Positions 1-8,178 of a stretch of 51,112 bases of DNA are shown here, in pieces. The stretch's first letter is position 1; each line of letters starts with the position of its first letter. A model generated the notes under the pieces. That model saw only the letters and a program-made list of their open reading frames with translations. It did no database searches and was not told the DNA's origin. A program made the translations under genes and the position numbers. Source of the stretch: Ruaniaceae bacterium KH17 (GTDB lineage: Bacteria > Actinomycetota > Actinomycetes > Actinomycetales > Actinomycetaceae); NCBI GenBank assembly GCA_900199505.1, contig FZQV01000018.1, positions 1 to 51,112 of the forward strand, written 5' to 3'.

Positions 1-18
1 CCGTCGGTGGGGGAGCGC

Positions 19-76
19 GGTTGTGGAGCGTACGGCCATCTATTCCGCTGTTTAGGAGGCTAGGTACTCCACAACC
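19..76. repeat. 10-bp inverted repeat downstream of tgt
   Basis: GGTTGTGGAG at 19-28 is matched perfectly by CTCCACAACC at 67-76. It lies past the 3' end of tgt, which is transcribed leftwards. It may be part of a terminator or of the intergenic repeat cluster. There is no T-run, so terminator function is only a guess. A direct repeat GGTGCGGCGCCGGG (77-90 and 126-139) follows. Confidence 0.5.
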
Positions 77-101
77 GGTGCGGCGCCGGGTGCCGGGGGC
101 G

Positions 102-125
102 TTTGCCGCTCCGGTGAGTGCGAAA
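102..125. repeat. Short palindromic repeat, copy 1 (degenerate)
   Basis: Imperfect 24-bp palindrome starting GTTTGCC and ending TGAGTGCGAAA. It shares the prefix GGGCGTTTGCC and the suffix GTGAGTG-SS-AAA with copies at 2232 and 2284. All three copies are intergenic and flank the tgt/transporter pair. Confidence 0.6.
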
Positions 126-205
126 GGTGCGGCGCCGGGCCCCGCGAGTGACACCGTGGCAGATGCTGGCATCACGCAGAGACGACCAGCTGACCCCACG
201 TCGTG

Positions 206-1411
206 CTATGTGCGCCCGTAGTAGTCATGCATCCGCTCAGTGCGTAGCTCGCTGAAATATCCGCCGTCGATTGACTCACGGATCTCGTCCATCAGGCGCA
301 GGATGAAGCGTTCATTGTGGATGCTCGCGAGGGTGGCAGCGTTCATCTCCTTGGCCTTGAACAAATGGTGCAGATAAGCACGGGTCACATGCGTACAGGT
401 GTAGCAGTCGCAGCCCTCATCGAGCGGAGAGAAGTCACGACGATAGCGGGCACCGGTCACGTTGTAGCGGCCGAAGCGTGAGTAGATTGCGCTATTGCGT
501 GCCACGCGCGTGGGGGAGACGCAATCGAACGTATCCGCGCCCGCCGCAACTGCCGCGAACAGGTCATCGGGCTCGCTGATCCCGAGCAGGTGGCGTGGCC
601 GATCCTCCTGAAGTTCGGCGGTCATCCACCCCACGATTTCACCGAGTCGCGGCTTCTCGATGGCACCGCCGAGCCCGTAGCCATCGAATCCCATCGTGGA
701 GAGATCCCGAGCAGCCTTGCGCCGGAGATCCTCGTAGTTAGCGCCCTGCAGAACGCCGAACAGCGCCTGGTACGGCCGCTCGCCTCGCGCCTCCGTCAGG
801 CGGCGATGCTCGGCCACGCATCGCTCGGCCCACAGTCGGGTGCGCTCAAGCGACTCCTCCTGGTAGCGCCGGGTGTTCACCAGAGTCGTCAGTTCATCGA
901 AGGAGAAGATGATGTCCGCGCCCAACTGATGCTGGATCTGCATCGACACCTCGGGGGTGAACCGGTGCAGAGAGCCGTCCAGGTGCGACTTGAATGTGAC
1001 CCCATCGTCGTCGACCTGTGCGAGTCGTTCCTTGCTCTCGGCGACGATCTCGTCATTGCCGAGCCCTTCAGTGGCCATCGCCAGAACCTTTTTGAACCCG
1101 GCCCCAAGGCTGAGCACCTGGAAGCCGCCGGAATCCGTGAAGGTGGGACCATCCCATCCCATGAACTGCCCGACGCCGCCGCCCTCCTCCACGATCTCGG
1201 CGCCCGGTTGAAGGTAGAGGTGATACGCGTTGGCCAGCAGCGCCTGAGCTCCGGCGGCGCGCATCGCCTCCGGAAGTACCGCCTTGATGGCCGCTTTGGT
1301 GGCCACGGGAATGAACGCGGGTGTCTGGATGCTGCCGTGTGGGGTGTGAATCGTCCCGGTGCGGCCGGCGGCTCCAGCGAGGTGACTGCGGGGTTCGAAC
1401 CGGAAGGGCAT
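206..1411 (-). CDS. tgt: tRNA-guanine transglycosylase
   Basis: Exchanges guanine 34 of GUN-anticodon tRNAs (Asp, Asn, His, Tyr) for queuine or a queuosine precursor. The 401-residue protein has the signature DSGGFQ near residue 93 (Asp of the active site), FDCVSPTR with the second catalytic Asp (most homologues have FDCVLPTR), and a zinc site Cys334-x-Cys336-x2-Cys339...His365 near the C-terminus. The ATG at 1411 is preferred over an upstream in-frame codon because GAGAGGA precedes it at good spacing and the protein then begins at the usual place. It is divergent from a queuosine-precursor transporter gene, which suggests salvage. Family assignment is secure; whether the substrate is queuine or preQ1 is not decided by the sequence. 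Confidence 0.96.
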   Translation of the reverse strand: MPFRFEPRSHLAGAAGRTGTIHTPHGSIQTPAFIPVATKAAIKAVLPEAMRAAGAQALLANAYHLYLQPGAEIVEEGGGVGQFMGWDGPTFTDSGGFQVLSLGAGFKKVLAMATEGLGNDEIVAESKERLAQVDDDGVTFKSHLDGSLHRFTPEVSMQIQHQLGADIIFSFDELTTLVNTRRYQEESLERTRLWAERCVAEHRRLTEARGERPYQALFGVLQGANYEDLRRKAARDLSTMGFDGYGLGGAIEKPRLGEIVGWMTAELQEDRPRHLLGISEPDDLFAAVAAGADTFDCVSPTRVARNSAIYSRFGRYNVTGARYRRDFSPLDEGCDCYTCTHVTRAYLHHLFKAKEMNAATLASIHNERFILRLMDEIRESIDGGYFSELRTERMHDYYGRT

Positions 1412-1505
1412 GATCCGTATCCTCTCATTCGGGGAACCCGAAGGCACTTCCCGCGCCTGCCGTCATGCTGACGCCTGCGGTCCACGTCGCCGGGGCGGGC
1501 GGGAA

Positions 1506-1511
1506 TAGCAT
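1506..1511 (+). promoter_or_regulatory. -10 element, leaderless start of the precursor transporter
   Basis: TAGCAT lies 7 bases before GTG 1519, with no Shine-Dalgarno sequence for that start. Transcription would begin at or next to the GTG. Confidence 0.5.
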
Positions 1512-1518
1512 GAGGCTT

Positions 1519-2196
1519 GTGAATGGAACCGAAGCGACCTCTCCCGACTCCCCGCCGCAGGTCCGCCTGTACCCATACGCCGTCGGGATCTTCGCCTCGC
1601 TCCTGCTCGTCTCGAACATCGCGGCCACGCAGCCCGTGGAGTTCCGCCTCTCGGGCGACTTTGGTCTTATCCTCGACGGCGGATTCCTCCTCTTTCCTCT
1701 GGCGTACATCGTGGGTGACCTGCTTAGCGAGGTGTACGGATTCCGCTTGGCGCGGCGCTCCGTCTACCTGAGTTTTGCGGTCACGGTGGGTGCGCTGGCG
1801 TATTTCCAGCTCGTGATCGCTCTGCCCACGACCGAGGGGTGGGATGCGTCCGCATTCGAGTCACTCCTCGGCCTCGCGGCGCCGAGGATTGTGCTCGGCA
1901 GCCTCCTGGGTTTCCTCGCCGGGCAGCTGCTCAATGCGTGGTCGCTGGTGGCGATCAAGAAGCGCACGGGAGAGCGGCACTTGTGGGCGCGGCTGATGGG
2001 CTCCACCGTCGTCGGGGAATCGGCGGATACCATCATCTTCTGCCTCTTTGCTGCGCCGGTGATCGGGCTCAGCGATGCGGGCAGCATCCTCAATTACGTA
2101 CTCGTGGGGCTGGCGTGGAAAACCCTCGTGGAGGCGGTGCTCCTTCCCGTCACCTACGCCGTGGTGAGGTGGGTGAAGCGGAAGGAGGCCGCATAG
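1519..2196 (+). CDS. Queuosine precursor transporter (YhhQ/VUT family, COG1738)
   Basis: Integral membrane importer of queuine or preQ0/preQ1. The 225-residue protein has about six hydrophobic segments and the family pattern of an early SNIAATQPVEF stretch, then a DGGFLLFPLAYIVGDLLSEVYGF block (D-GG-FP-Y-GD-L-EVYG) and a later GESADTIIF segment. Start choice: ATG 1465 and ATG 1510 are also in frame, but neither has a ribosome-binding site, whereas GTG 1519 sits 7 bases after TAGCAT, the leaderless arrangement seen repeatedly in this window. Divergent pairing with tgt supports a salvage role. Other COG1738 members are annotated as vitamin uptake transporters, so the exact ligand is inferred from context. 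Confidence 0.88.
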   Translation: MNGTEATSPDSPPQVRLYPYAVGIFASLLLVSNIAATQPVEFRLSGDFGLILDGGFLLFPLAYIVGDLLSEVYGFRLARRSVYLSFAVTVGALAYFQLVIALPTTEGWDASAFESLLGLAAPRIVLGSLLGFLAGQLLNAWSLVAIKKRTGERHLWARLMGSTVVGESADTIIFCLFAAPVIGLSDAGSILNYVLVGLAWKTLVEAVLLPVTYAVVRWVKRKEAA

Positions 2197-2231
2197 CCCT
2201 CCACGGCGGCGTGTGTCCGAGGGCATGGGCG

Positions 2232-2255
2232 TTTGCCACTCACGTGAGTGCCAAA
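2232..2255. repeat. Short palindromic repeat, copy 2
   Basis: Contains the perfect 14-bp palindrome CACTCACGTGAGTG, extended to TTTG...CAAA ends with one mismatched pair. It lies between the transporter stop and the amidase gene, 52 bases from copy 3. Confidence 0.7.
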
Positions 2256-2283
2256 AGTTCGGAGAGGGGGCCGGAAGCGGGCG

Positions 2284-2307
2284 TTTGCCACTCACGTGAG
2301 TGGGAAA
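2284..2307. repeat. Short palindromic repeat, copy 3
   Basis: Same GGGCGTTTGCCACTCACGTG start as copy 2 and the same palindromic core, ending GGGAAAA. The right arm differs by compensation at one position. Confidence 0.7.
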
Positions 2308-2400
2308 AGGCCGCGGGGAGAGGTGCTGCGACTGGGCGCTCCGACCCTTGCTCCACGAGCGCCACTGGCGCGGCGGATCGGGACGGAGACAACCGGAACA

Positions 2401-2406
2401 TACACT
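2401..2406 (+). promoter_or_regulatory. Candidate -10 of the amidase gene
   Basis: TACACT fits TANNNT. It would place the transcript start near 2413, just ahead of a strong GGGAGGG at 2422-2428. Confidence 0.35.
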
Positions 2407-2456
2407 GGGCGGGATCCGATCGGGAGGGCATCATCCGCGCAGTCAGAGTCATCGCC

Positions 2457-3254
2457 GTGCTGCTCGCGCTCGCCATCGGTGGCTTCGGGCTGTGGCTTGG
2501 GCAGACGCCGTCGTTCGCAGATTATGGGCGAGGCGTCGCCGCGATTCCGCGCCCCGAACCCGCCCCCATACCGGAGCCCGAGCCTGAGCCCGAGCCGCTG
2601 ACGTTGGAGGGGTTCGTCATCGCGCTTGATGCCGGACACAACTCGCAGAACGCCGCCAACCCCCAGGTCATCAATGCCCTCGTCCCGGATGGCCGCGGCC
2701 GTATGAAGGCATGCAACACCGTGGGCACCATGACCGCGAATGGCTACGCCGAATACGAGTTCACGTGGGACGTGGTGGACCGCATGCGTGCGCTCCTCGA
2801 CGCCGAAGGTGCCACCGTGAGACTCACTCATGAGGGCGACGGCGTTGGGCCCTGTGTGGATGAGCGCGGCCAGTTCCCCCAAACCCACGGGGCGGACGTG
2901 ATGGTCTCGGTGCACGGTAACGGGTCCGAGAACCCCGCGCAACAGGGCTACTTCGCGATCCTCTCGGAGCCGCCGCTGAACGAGGCGCAGGGGCAGCCGT
3001 CACGTGCGTTGGCTGCGAGCCTCATGGCCGCGCTGGCGGCCGAGGGCTTCACACAGTCCAGTGCGTTTGAGGGCGGCGTGATGTTGAACAGCGAGCAAGG
3101 CACGTTGAATCACTCCGAGCGACCCGTGGTGATCATGGAACTCGCCGAGTTTCACAACCCCGAAGAGGCCGAGGCGGTGCAAGATCCCGAGGTGCGGCAG
3201 CGCTACGCCGATGCGCTCGCCGCCGGGCTCACGGATTGGCTTCTGGCGCAGTAG
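2457..3254 (+). CDS. N-acetylmuramoyl-L-alanine amidase (Amidase_3), secreted
   Basis: Zinc amidase cleaving the lactyl-Ala bond of peptidoglycan. From the GTG at 2457 the protein has 265 residues: a hydrophobic signal/anchor segment, a Pro-Glu linker (about 31-47), then the Amidase_3 fold. DAGHN gives the first zinc His (about 61), EYEF the zinc Glu, SVHGN the second zinc His and VIMELAEF the catalytic Glu. The start is unclear. GTG 2457 has no ribosome-binding site and leaves a signal peptide without basic residues. ATC 2433 follows GGGAGGG by four bases and would add IRAVRVIA, a good n-region. No in-frame ATG, GTG or TTG lies between. The gene ends two bases from the convergent gene at 3257. 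Confidence 0.88.
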   Translation: MLLALAIGGFGLWLGQTPSFADYGRGVAAIPRPEPAPIPEPEPEPEPLTLEGFVIALDAGHNSQNAANPQVINALVPDGRGRMKACNTVGTMTANGYAEYEFTWDVVDRMRALLDAEGATVRLTHEGDGVGPCVDERGQFPQTHGADVMVSVHGNGSENPAQQGYFAILSEPPLNEAQGQPSRALAASLMAALAAEGFTQSSAFEGGVMLNSEQGTLNHSERPVVIMELAEFHNPEEAEAVQDPEVRQRYADALAAGLTDWLLAQ

Positions 3255-3256
3255 CG

Positions 3257-4867
3257 CTACTCCTTGCCGGAGCCCCACTCCTGCGGGGTGAGCTCGCCCG
3301 TTGCGCGGGCCACCTTGAAGCCGGATCCGGTGAGCGTGTTCCAGCACTCGACGCCCGAGTTGGTGGAGGTACACGCCATCTGGCCGTTCTTCGCCGAGGT
3401 GTCGTACGCCAGCCGATCGCCGCCCGAGGCCTCGCCTTCGCAGTTGAAGCGGGCGTCATCGCCGTCGACCAGGAGGGTTGCGGGACGGCCGGCGGTGCAG
3501 TTGCTGTCATCCGGGATAGAGAAGTTGTAGTTCGTGATCGTGCAGTAGGCCGAGCTGTCGTCGAGCGAACACCGGATGTTACCCGTGGGCGAGGTGAATG
3601 CGTTCATGGCGGAGGCACCGCTGGGGGCCGCCCGGACCGGTGTGATCCAGTCACCGAGATCGAGATCCGCGAGGGTACTCGCGGCCTCCTGGACGGCGAG
3701 CGCGTAGCCCGGGTTGCAACGATCCTGGAGGGTGCCGAGGGTCGAGGTGACGGTCTCGGTGCTCGAATCGGCCCAGTCGCCGGCGAGGTCCCGCACGGCG
3801 GAGGCAAAAGTATCGAATGCCTCTGCATCGGCGGATGCGTCCGAGCAGGTTGACGCGGACGCAGCCGCCCCGAGTGCACCCGCCGCGGCCGCGAGTTCGG
3901 CCTCCGTGTCCACCTCGGGCTCGGTCTCGGTCTCGGTGGGTGCGGCATTCGTTGCCTCACCCTCCGGCTCGGTTGCGGGATTCGTTGCCGCGGCGGTGGG
4001 GGTCGAGGTCGCCTCTGGTTCGTCGCTACCGCCGAAGGTGTTGATCGCCCACAGGATCCCGGCGAGGACGAGGAGTGCGAGAAGTACGAGCAACACCCAC
4101 AGGCCAGCGCTGCGGCGCTTCTCCTCCGGCTCCTCGGGCGCGGGCGTGTAGACGGGCTGAACGGCCGGTGGGGTCGAGTGCTGCGGTGCGAACTGTGGCG
4201 TGGGCTGCTGGGCTGGCTGCTGCGGAATGCGCTGCGTGGGCCGGTAGTTCAGCTGGTTACCCTGGCCCAGAATTGACTGCCGTGTGGGGCCATTTGCGTT
4301 GCCTGGCTGGATGGGGGCCGCCACCGTGGGTGTTTCCTGGACGACGGCGGTCGGTTCAGTGGATTCGACGGTCGCCTTGGGTTCAGCTTCCGGCTCGGCT
4401 TCGGGCGTGGGCTCCGGCTCGGTCTCGGACCCGTCCTGGATGGCGGGCATCGCTGAGGTGGGCAGGTCCTCGACGGGCACGTTGGCCGCCGCCGCTGCGG
4501 CGGTTGCCGTCTCGAAGGCGTGAGTCTCGGAGTCCCGGAGCTCAATGTCGGCCGGCTCAGGCTCAACCTCGGCGCTCTCGGGTTCGACGACCTCCGGCTC
4601 GACCTGAGCGGGCTGCGAGGCGACCGCCTCGGGTGCGGGGGCGCCGTCGGCACCCTCGGCAGACCGCACCGCCCGGCGTGCAAGCGCGGCATTGATCTCG
4701 GGATTGCCGCGGCCGGAAAGCCAGGTGAGGAGATCGGGGTAGGTCGAGGGGTTCTCGGCGAGGAGCGGGTGCACCTCGGGGTGGTTCATCGCGAGCTCGT
4801 GTAACACCGTGAGTGGGGTTGCGGGATCGGACGCGAGACGAACGGCCTCATCGTGGGTGCGGGTCAT
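3257..4867 (-). CDS. Membrane-anchored protein, LRV-like N-terminus, DUF6636-like C-terminus
   Basis: 536 residues. The N-terminal 65 residues (VRLASDPATPLTVLHELAMN and on) resemble the variant leucine-rich repeat found at the start of many actinobacterial proteins. A long Glu/Pro/Ala/Gln-rich cytoplasmic linker follows, then one membrane segment (SAGLWVLLVLLALLVLAGI), an acidic Thr/Glu stalk and an extracellular Cys-containing domain with SPTGNIRCSLD, a middle RFNCEGE and GVECWNTLTGSGFKVARA, the spacing of DUF6636-type domains. AGGAGGT sits 5 bases before the ATG. Function is unknown; a cell-envelope role is inferred from topology. The linkers are low-complexity and would be hard to align. 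Confidence 0.8.
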   Translation of the reverse strand: MTRTHDEAVRLASDPATPLTVLHELAMNHPEVHPLLAENPSTYPDLLTWLSGRGNPEINAALARRAVRSAEGADGAPAPEAVASQPAQVEPEVVEPESAEVEPEPADIELRDSETHAFETATAAAAAANVPVEDLPTSAMPAIQDGSETEPEPTPEAEPEAEPKATVESTEPTAVVQETPTVAAPIQPGNANGPTRQSILGQGNQLNYRPTQRIPQQPAQQPTPQFAPQHSTPPAVQPVYTPAPEEPEEKRRSAGLWVLLVLLALLVLAGILWAINTFGGSDEPEATSTPTAAATNPATEPEGEATNAAPTETETEPEVDTEAELAAAAGALGAAASASTCSDASADAEAFDTFASAVRDLAGDWADSSTETVTSTLGTLQDRCNPGYALAVQEAASTLADLDLGDWITPVRAAPSGASAMNAFTSPTGNIRCSLDDSSAYCTITNYNFSIPDDSNCTAGRPATLLVDGDDARFNCEGEASGGDRLAYDTSAKNGQMACTSTNSGVECWNTLTGSGFKVARATGELTPQEWGSGKE

Positions 4868-4977
4868 GTGCTACCTCCTACTCGCAAAAGGCTACACGGC
4901 GCACGTAATCCGCGTGCGCGAAGTACTGAAATGACGGGCCTGATCTCGGCTATCCGGGAGTTCTCAGCCCTGCTCGA

Positions 4978-4983
4978 TACTCT
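4978..4983 (+). promoter_or_regulatory. -10 element, leaderless start of the LmeA-like gene
   Basis: TACTCT is followed by six bases and ATG 4990. This argues against the alternative GTG at 4984. Confidence 0.6.
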
Positions 4984-4989
4984 GTGCCC

Positions 4990-5874
4990 ATGCGGAAGAT
5001 CGTGATCTCACTGATTGTGGCGGTGCTCGTGCTCGGGGCTGGGGCGGGCGTGGGCGAGTGGTTCGCGCGCCGCCACGTTGTTGGCCAGATCGTGACTGCC
5101 GTGGAGGGCGCCACGGGCACCACCCCCAACGTGACGCTCGATTCGTTCCCGCTCTTGCTCGATCTCGCTCGGGGCGCGATCGCCGGTGTTGACGGGAGCG
5201 CGGAGAACCTGGAGTTCGAGGGCCTGGTGGCCGAGGGCGTGAGCGTTCAGGCCTCCGAGATCGGGATCCGCGATCCCAAAGCGATTGCCGCTGTCTCGGG
5301 TACGGCCGATTCGGCATCGATCGAGCAGCTGAGCCTCACGGCCATCACCTTCAGCGGCACCGAGATCGAGTTGGATCCGCTCACACTGGTGGGCCTCGAG
5401 ATCGCAGCGGAGGGCCTCATCTTTGATGGCGTTGAACTCGAAGGCGTGTCCCTGCACGCCAGCAATCTCGTGACGGAACCTCAGATCAGCGCCAACGTCG
5501 TTCTGGCGGGCCAGCTTTCGAGCGCGGCTCTCGCGGAACTCGTGCGCCAACAAATGGGCGACGACGCCGCGGTCGCCATCGCGGACGGCCTGGTGACGGT
5601 GGGGACCACAATCCTCGGGCAGGAGTTATCGATTGGGCTCACCCCGAGCGCCGTCGACGGCGGTCTGACGCTCATGCCTGAGCAGGTCACCTTGGGTGGG
5701 CTCGACATGGCAATTGAGGACCTGCCATTCGGACTCGGCGCTCAGATTCAACCGATTCCCGTGGAAGTGCCTCTGGGGCCGCTGCAGATCGACTCCGTTG
5801 AGGTCGTGTCCGACGGCGTGCGCGCGGAGCTTTCCGGAACCGGCGTCTCGGCCGCGGACTTCGCCACCGAGTAG
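4990..5874 (+). CDS. LmeA-like phospholipid-binding protein (DUF2993)
   Basis: 294 residues with an N-terminal signal/anchor (RKIVISLIVAVLVLGAGAGVGE) and a DUF2993 domain: a pattern of FPLLLDLARGAIAGVDGSAENLEF near the N-terminus and alternating beta-rich segments with repeated 'GLEIAAEGL/VELEGVSLHAS' stretches. The mycobacterial homologue LmeA binds phospholipid and takes part in lipomannan maturation in the periplasm; here only the fold is supported. Start set at ATG 4990 by the TACTCT -10 six bases upstream. It is convergent with the CopD/CtaG gene, with a hairpin between them. Confidence 0.8.
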   Translation: MRKIVISLIVAVLVLGAGAGVGEWFARRHVVGQIVTAVEGATGTTPNVTLDSFPLLLDLARGAIAGVDGSAENLEFEGLVAEGVSVQASEIGIRDPKAIAAVSGTADSASIEQLSLTAITFSGTEIELDPLTLVGLEIAAEGLIFDGVELEGVSLHASNLVTEPQISANVVLAGQLSSAALAELVRQQMGDDAAVAIADGLVTVGTTILGQELSIGLTPSAVDGGLTLMPEQVTLGGLDMAIEDLPFGLGAQIQPIPVEVPLGPLQIDSVEVVSDGVRAELSGTGVSAADFATE

Positions 5875-5924
5875 CCAGTCCCAGGCCTCGTAGCTCTAGG
5901 GCATTCTCGTGGGTTGATCGGAGG

Positions 5925-5948
5925 CTCGCCGTGCTCTCGCACGGCGAG
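5925..5948. terminator. Hairpin between convergent genes
   Basis: CTCGCCGTGC and GCACGGCGAG form a perfect 10-bp stem with a TCTC loop. It is placed to end both the LmeA-like gene and the leftward CopD/CtaG gene. There is no T-run. The preceding GGTTGATCGGAG also occurs in the repeat at 18228, so this may be a repeat copy serving as a terminator. Confidence 0.6.
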
Positions 5949-5954
5949 GAAGGA

Positions 5955-7916
5955 TCAGTGTTCGGCGCGCTTGGCGAGCATCTCGTTGTAGGCGCGGAGG
6001 GCGGCGTCGTCGTCCCGATCGGCAGCCCGATCGAGCCGCGTGGCCTCCTTCTGATCGGACTTGATCCACTGCCACGTGATCACGATCGCGAGAATCAGTA
6101 CCGGCGCCTCGCCGATTCCCCACGTGATGAACCCGCCCGTCTGCTGATCGGCGAGCGCGTCCACCCACCACGAGAGCCCGAGGTGCCCGTAGTAGGTGGG
6201 CGCGAGCAGGCTCCCATAGTTGGCAAGAGAGAGCCCGAAGAATGCGTGGAACACCATGGTCGCGAAGAGCACGATGAGCCTGACCGGATAGGCCGGCCGT
6301 TCCGCCGTGGGGTCGATCCCGATGATCGCGTTGGCGAATAGGTAGCCCGCGAGCGTGAAGTGAATGACCATCAGCACGTGCCCCACATGCGTGGTGAGTG
6401 CGAGCGTGAGCAGCGGCGAGTAGTAGAACACGAAGAGCGAGCCCGCGAAGTTCGCCCCCGCTACGATCGGGTGCGACCACACCTGCGCATACCGCGAGTG
6501 CAGCATCGAGAGCACCCACTCGCGCGGGCCGCGCGAGCCGTCCCGGCGGGGCGGTACGGCCCGTAGTCCGAGCGTGATTGGCGCTGCGAGCGTGAAGAAG
6601 ATCGGGATCAGCATGACCAGCACCATGTGCATGATCATGTGCGCCGAGAACAGTACCGCCCCATACACGTACGGCCCGCCGGTGGTGACCCAGATGAACA
6701 GCACCCAGCCGAGCAGCCAGATTGCGGTGCGCCACCACGGCCAGGCAATCTCGCGCGCACGTAGCCGCAGCCCCCACCGGACGTAGACGAACATCGCCGC
6801 GCCGCCGCCGATGATGTAGAGCGGATCGGGGTGCCATTGCGTGAGCCAGGTAAGTGGCGTCGGGAACGGCGGCTCGGGGTAGGTGGTCAGTGCGAACACG
6901 GCCGAGGGATCCACCACCGGGTTCTGCGGCACGGGCGGTGCCGATGATGAGAGGGCGACGGCGATCCCTGCGGCCAGGCCCATCACGGCCAGTTCGGCGG
7001 CGGCAAGTCTCCAGAAGAGAGCCGGGCGTTCCGTGAGCTGCGGGATAGTCCGCTGGCGATGCAGCCAGCCGAGCACGCCGAGCACGGCGAAGAGCACGAT
7101 CTTGATCAGGAGGAGCCGGCCCCAGCCGGTGGTGAACAGTTCCACGGGCGAGTTGAGCCGGATCATCGCCGCGAGGACCCCGGATAGTGCGACGATGACG
7201 TAGCACCAGGCGGCCATGGAGGAGTAGCGACGCACGGCCGGAACGAGTTGCTCGCCGAGCCGCCGCTGCACCACGAGCAGCGCGAGAAGTGGGCCGATCC
7301 AGAAAGCGACCGGCGTGAGGTGTAGGAACTGCGACGAGACCGCCAGGTTGTGGGCCACCGCCCCCGCCGCGTGCCCCGTCAAGGCCACGGGCACAAGCGC
7401 GATGACGCCGAGCGCAGTCGTCCACATGGCCATCGTCATACCGCCGGTAGCGACCGCGAAGAGCGACACCAGCACGGCGAGCGCCGCCGCCCAGAAGTAG
7501 TTCGTGCCGAGCTCGGTTCCGCGAATGAAGGTGAGGAGTTCGGTGCCGAAGTTCTCGGCTGTGAGCGGACGGCCCCACACGGAGGCATAGCCGAAGATCA
7601 CGTGCAGCACGGCGGCCAGCGCCCAGATGATCGCGGCCACCTGGCCCACCGCCACGGCGCCGCGCCAGGCGCGTTCCGCCGAAGGCCCGATCAGGAATGC
7701 CGCCGCCGCGAATGCGCCGATCGTCGCCGCCGAGGCGAGGTTCGCGAGGACTGTCACTAGAGGCAGGCCCCAGCGCACCACTGCGCCGGGATCCACGAGT
7801 GCGGTGCCGACCGCGGCGCCGGTGCTCATGAGCCCAAGGACGACGGCGATCAGCGCGGCTGCGAGGAGCAGCCCAGCAATGGGCCAACTCGCCCTCGACC
7901 GTGCCTCGCTCTCCAC
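5955..7916 (-). CDS. CopD / CtaG fusion membrane protein (copper delivery, cytochrome oxidase assembly)
   Basis: 653 residues, with about 15-16 predicted membrane segments. The N-terminal half matches CopD-type copper-resistance membrane proteins, with His in HLTPVAFW and GHAAG as likely metal ligands. The C-terminal half matches the CtaG family (caa3 oxidase assembly), with HMIMHM, THVGHVLM and a VHFTLAGYLF-type His segment. Such fusions are common in actinobacteria and are thought to supply copper to cytochrome oxidase. The GTG at 7916 lies six bases after TAGGCT on the minus strand and lacks a spaced ribosome-binding site, so a leaderless transcript is inferred. The short C-terminal tail is charged. 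Confidence 0.88.
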   Translation of the reverse strand: MESEARSRASWPIAGLLLAAALIAVVLGLMSTGAAVGTALVDPGAVVRWGLPLVTVLANLASAATIGAFAAAAFLIGPSAERAWRGAVAVGQVAAIIWALAAVLHVIFGYASVWGRPLTAENFGTELLTFIRGTELGTNYFWAAALAVLVSLFAVATGGMTMAMWTTALGVIALVPVALTGHAAGAVAHNLAVSSQFLHLTPVAFWIGPLLALLVVQRRLGEQLVPAVRRYSSMAAWCYVIVALSGVLAAMIRLNSPVELFTTGWGRLLLIKIVLFAVLGVLGWLHRQRTIPQLTERPALFWRLAAAELAVMGLAAGIAVALSSSAPPVPQNPVVDPSAVFALTTYPEPPFPTPLTWLTQWHPDPLYIIGGGAAMFVYVRWGLRLRAREIAWPWWRTAIWLLGWVLFIWVTTGGPYVYGAVLFSAHMIMHMVLVMLIPIFFTLAAPITLGLRAVPPRRDGSRGPREWVLSMLHSRYAQVWSHPIVAGANFAGSLFVFYYSPLLTLALTTHVGHVLMVIHFTLAGYLFANAIIGIDPTAERPAYPVRLIVLFATMVFHAFFGLSLANYGSLLAPTYYGHLGLSWWVDALADQQTGGFITWGIGEAPVLILAIVITWQWIKSDQKEATRLDRAADRDDDAALRAYNEMLAKRAEH

Positions 7917-7922
7917 CCCCCT

Positions 7923-7928
7923 AGCCTA
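7923..7928 (-). promoter_or_regulatory. -10 element, leaderless start of CopD/CtaG
   Basis: On the minus strand TAGGCT is followed by AGGGGG and then GTG. Confidence 0.6.
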
Positions 7929-7964
7929 CGAGTCCCGTGGGCATGGAAGTGCCGAAGGCGACAC

Positions 7965-7976
7965 CGAACCGGTTCG
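7965..7976. promoter_or_regulatory. 12-bp palindrome upstream of moxR
   Basis: CGAACCGGTTCG is a perfect palindrome in the gap between the divergent CopD/CtaG gene and the moxR operon. It is a candidate operator with no identified regulator. Confidence 0.3.
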
Positions 7977-8117
7977 TGTGGCGCCCCGCCGCTTCGCCAA
8001 CGCGCTCGGGCTGATTACGATCCCGAGCCTGGAACGTGCACCCTCGCCGCGCGTGGCAACCCCGTAACGCGTGCTGCTGCCACGATCCCCAACCTGGCGC
8101 GGCGGGCGTAGGCCCAA

Positions 8118-8147
8118 TTGCCTATGAAACAGGCGGCACCGTAACCT
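8118..8147 (+). promoter_or_regulatory. Promoter of the moxR operon
   Basis: TTGCCT (8118-8123), 18 bases, TAACCT (8142-8147). The transcript would carry a short leader with AGGTGAGG ahead of ATG 8179. Confidence 0.5.
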
Positions 8148-8178
8148 GAACGCGGTTCCTATGCGAAGCAGGTGAGGT

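Noticed and set aside
590-1471. Plus-strand frame antisense to tgt
   Set aside because: Shadow of tgt; no domain and no ribosome-binding site.
1839-2456. Upstream extension of the amidase reading frame
   Set aside because: It overlaps the transporter gene in another frame and crosses two palindromic repeats; its translation looks random.
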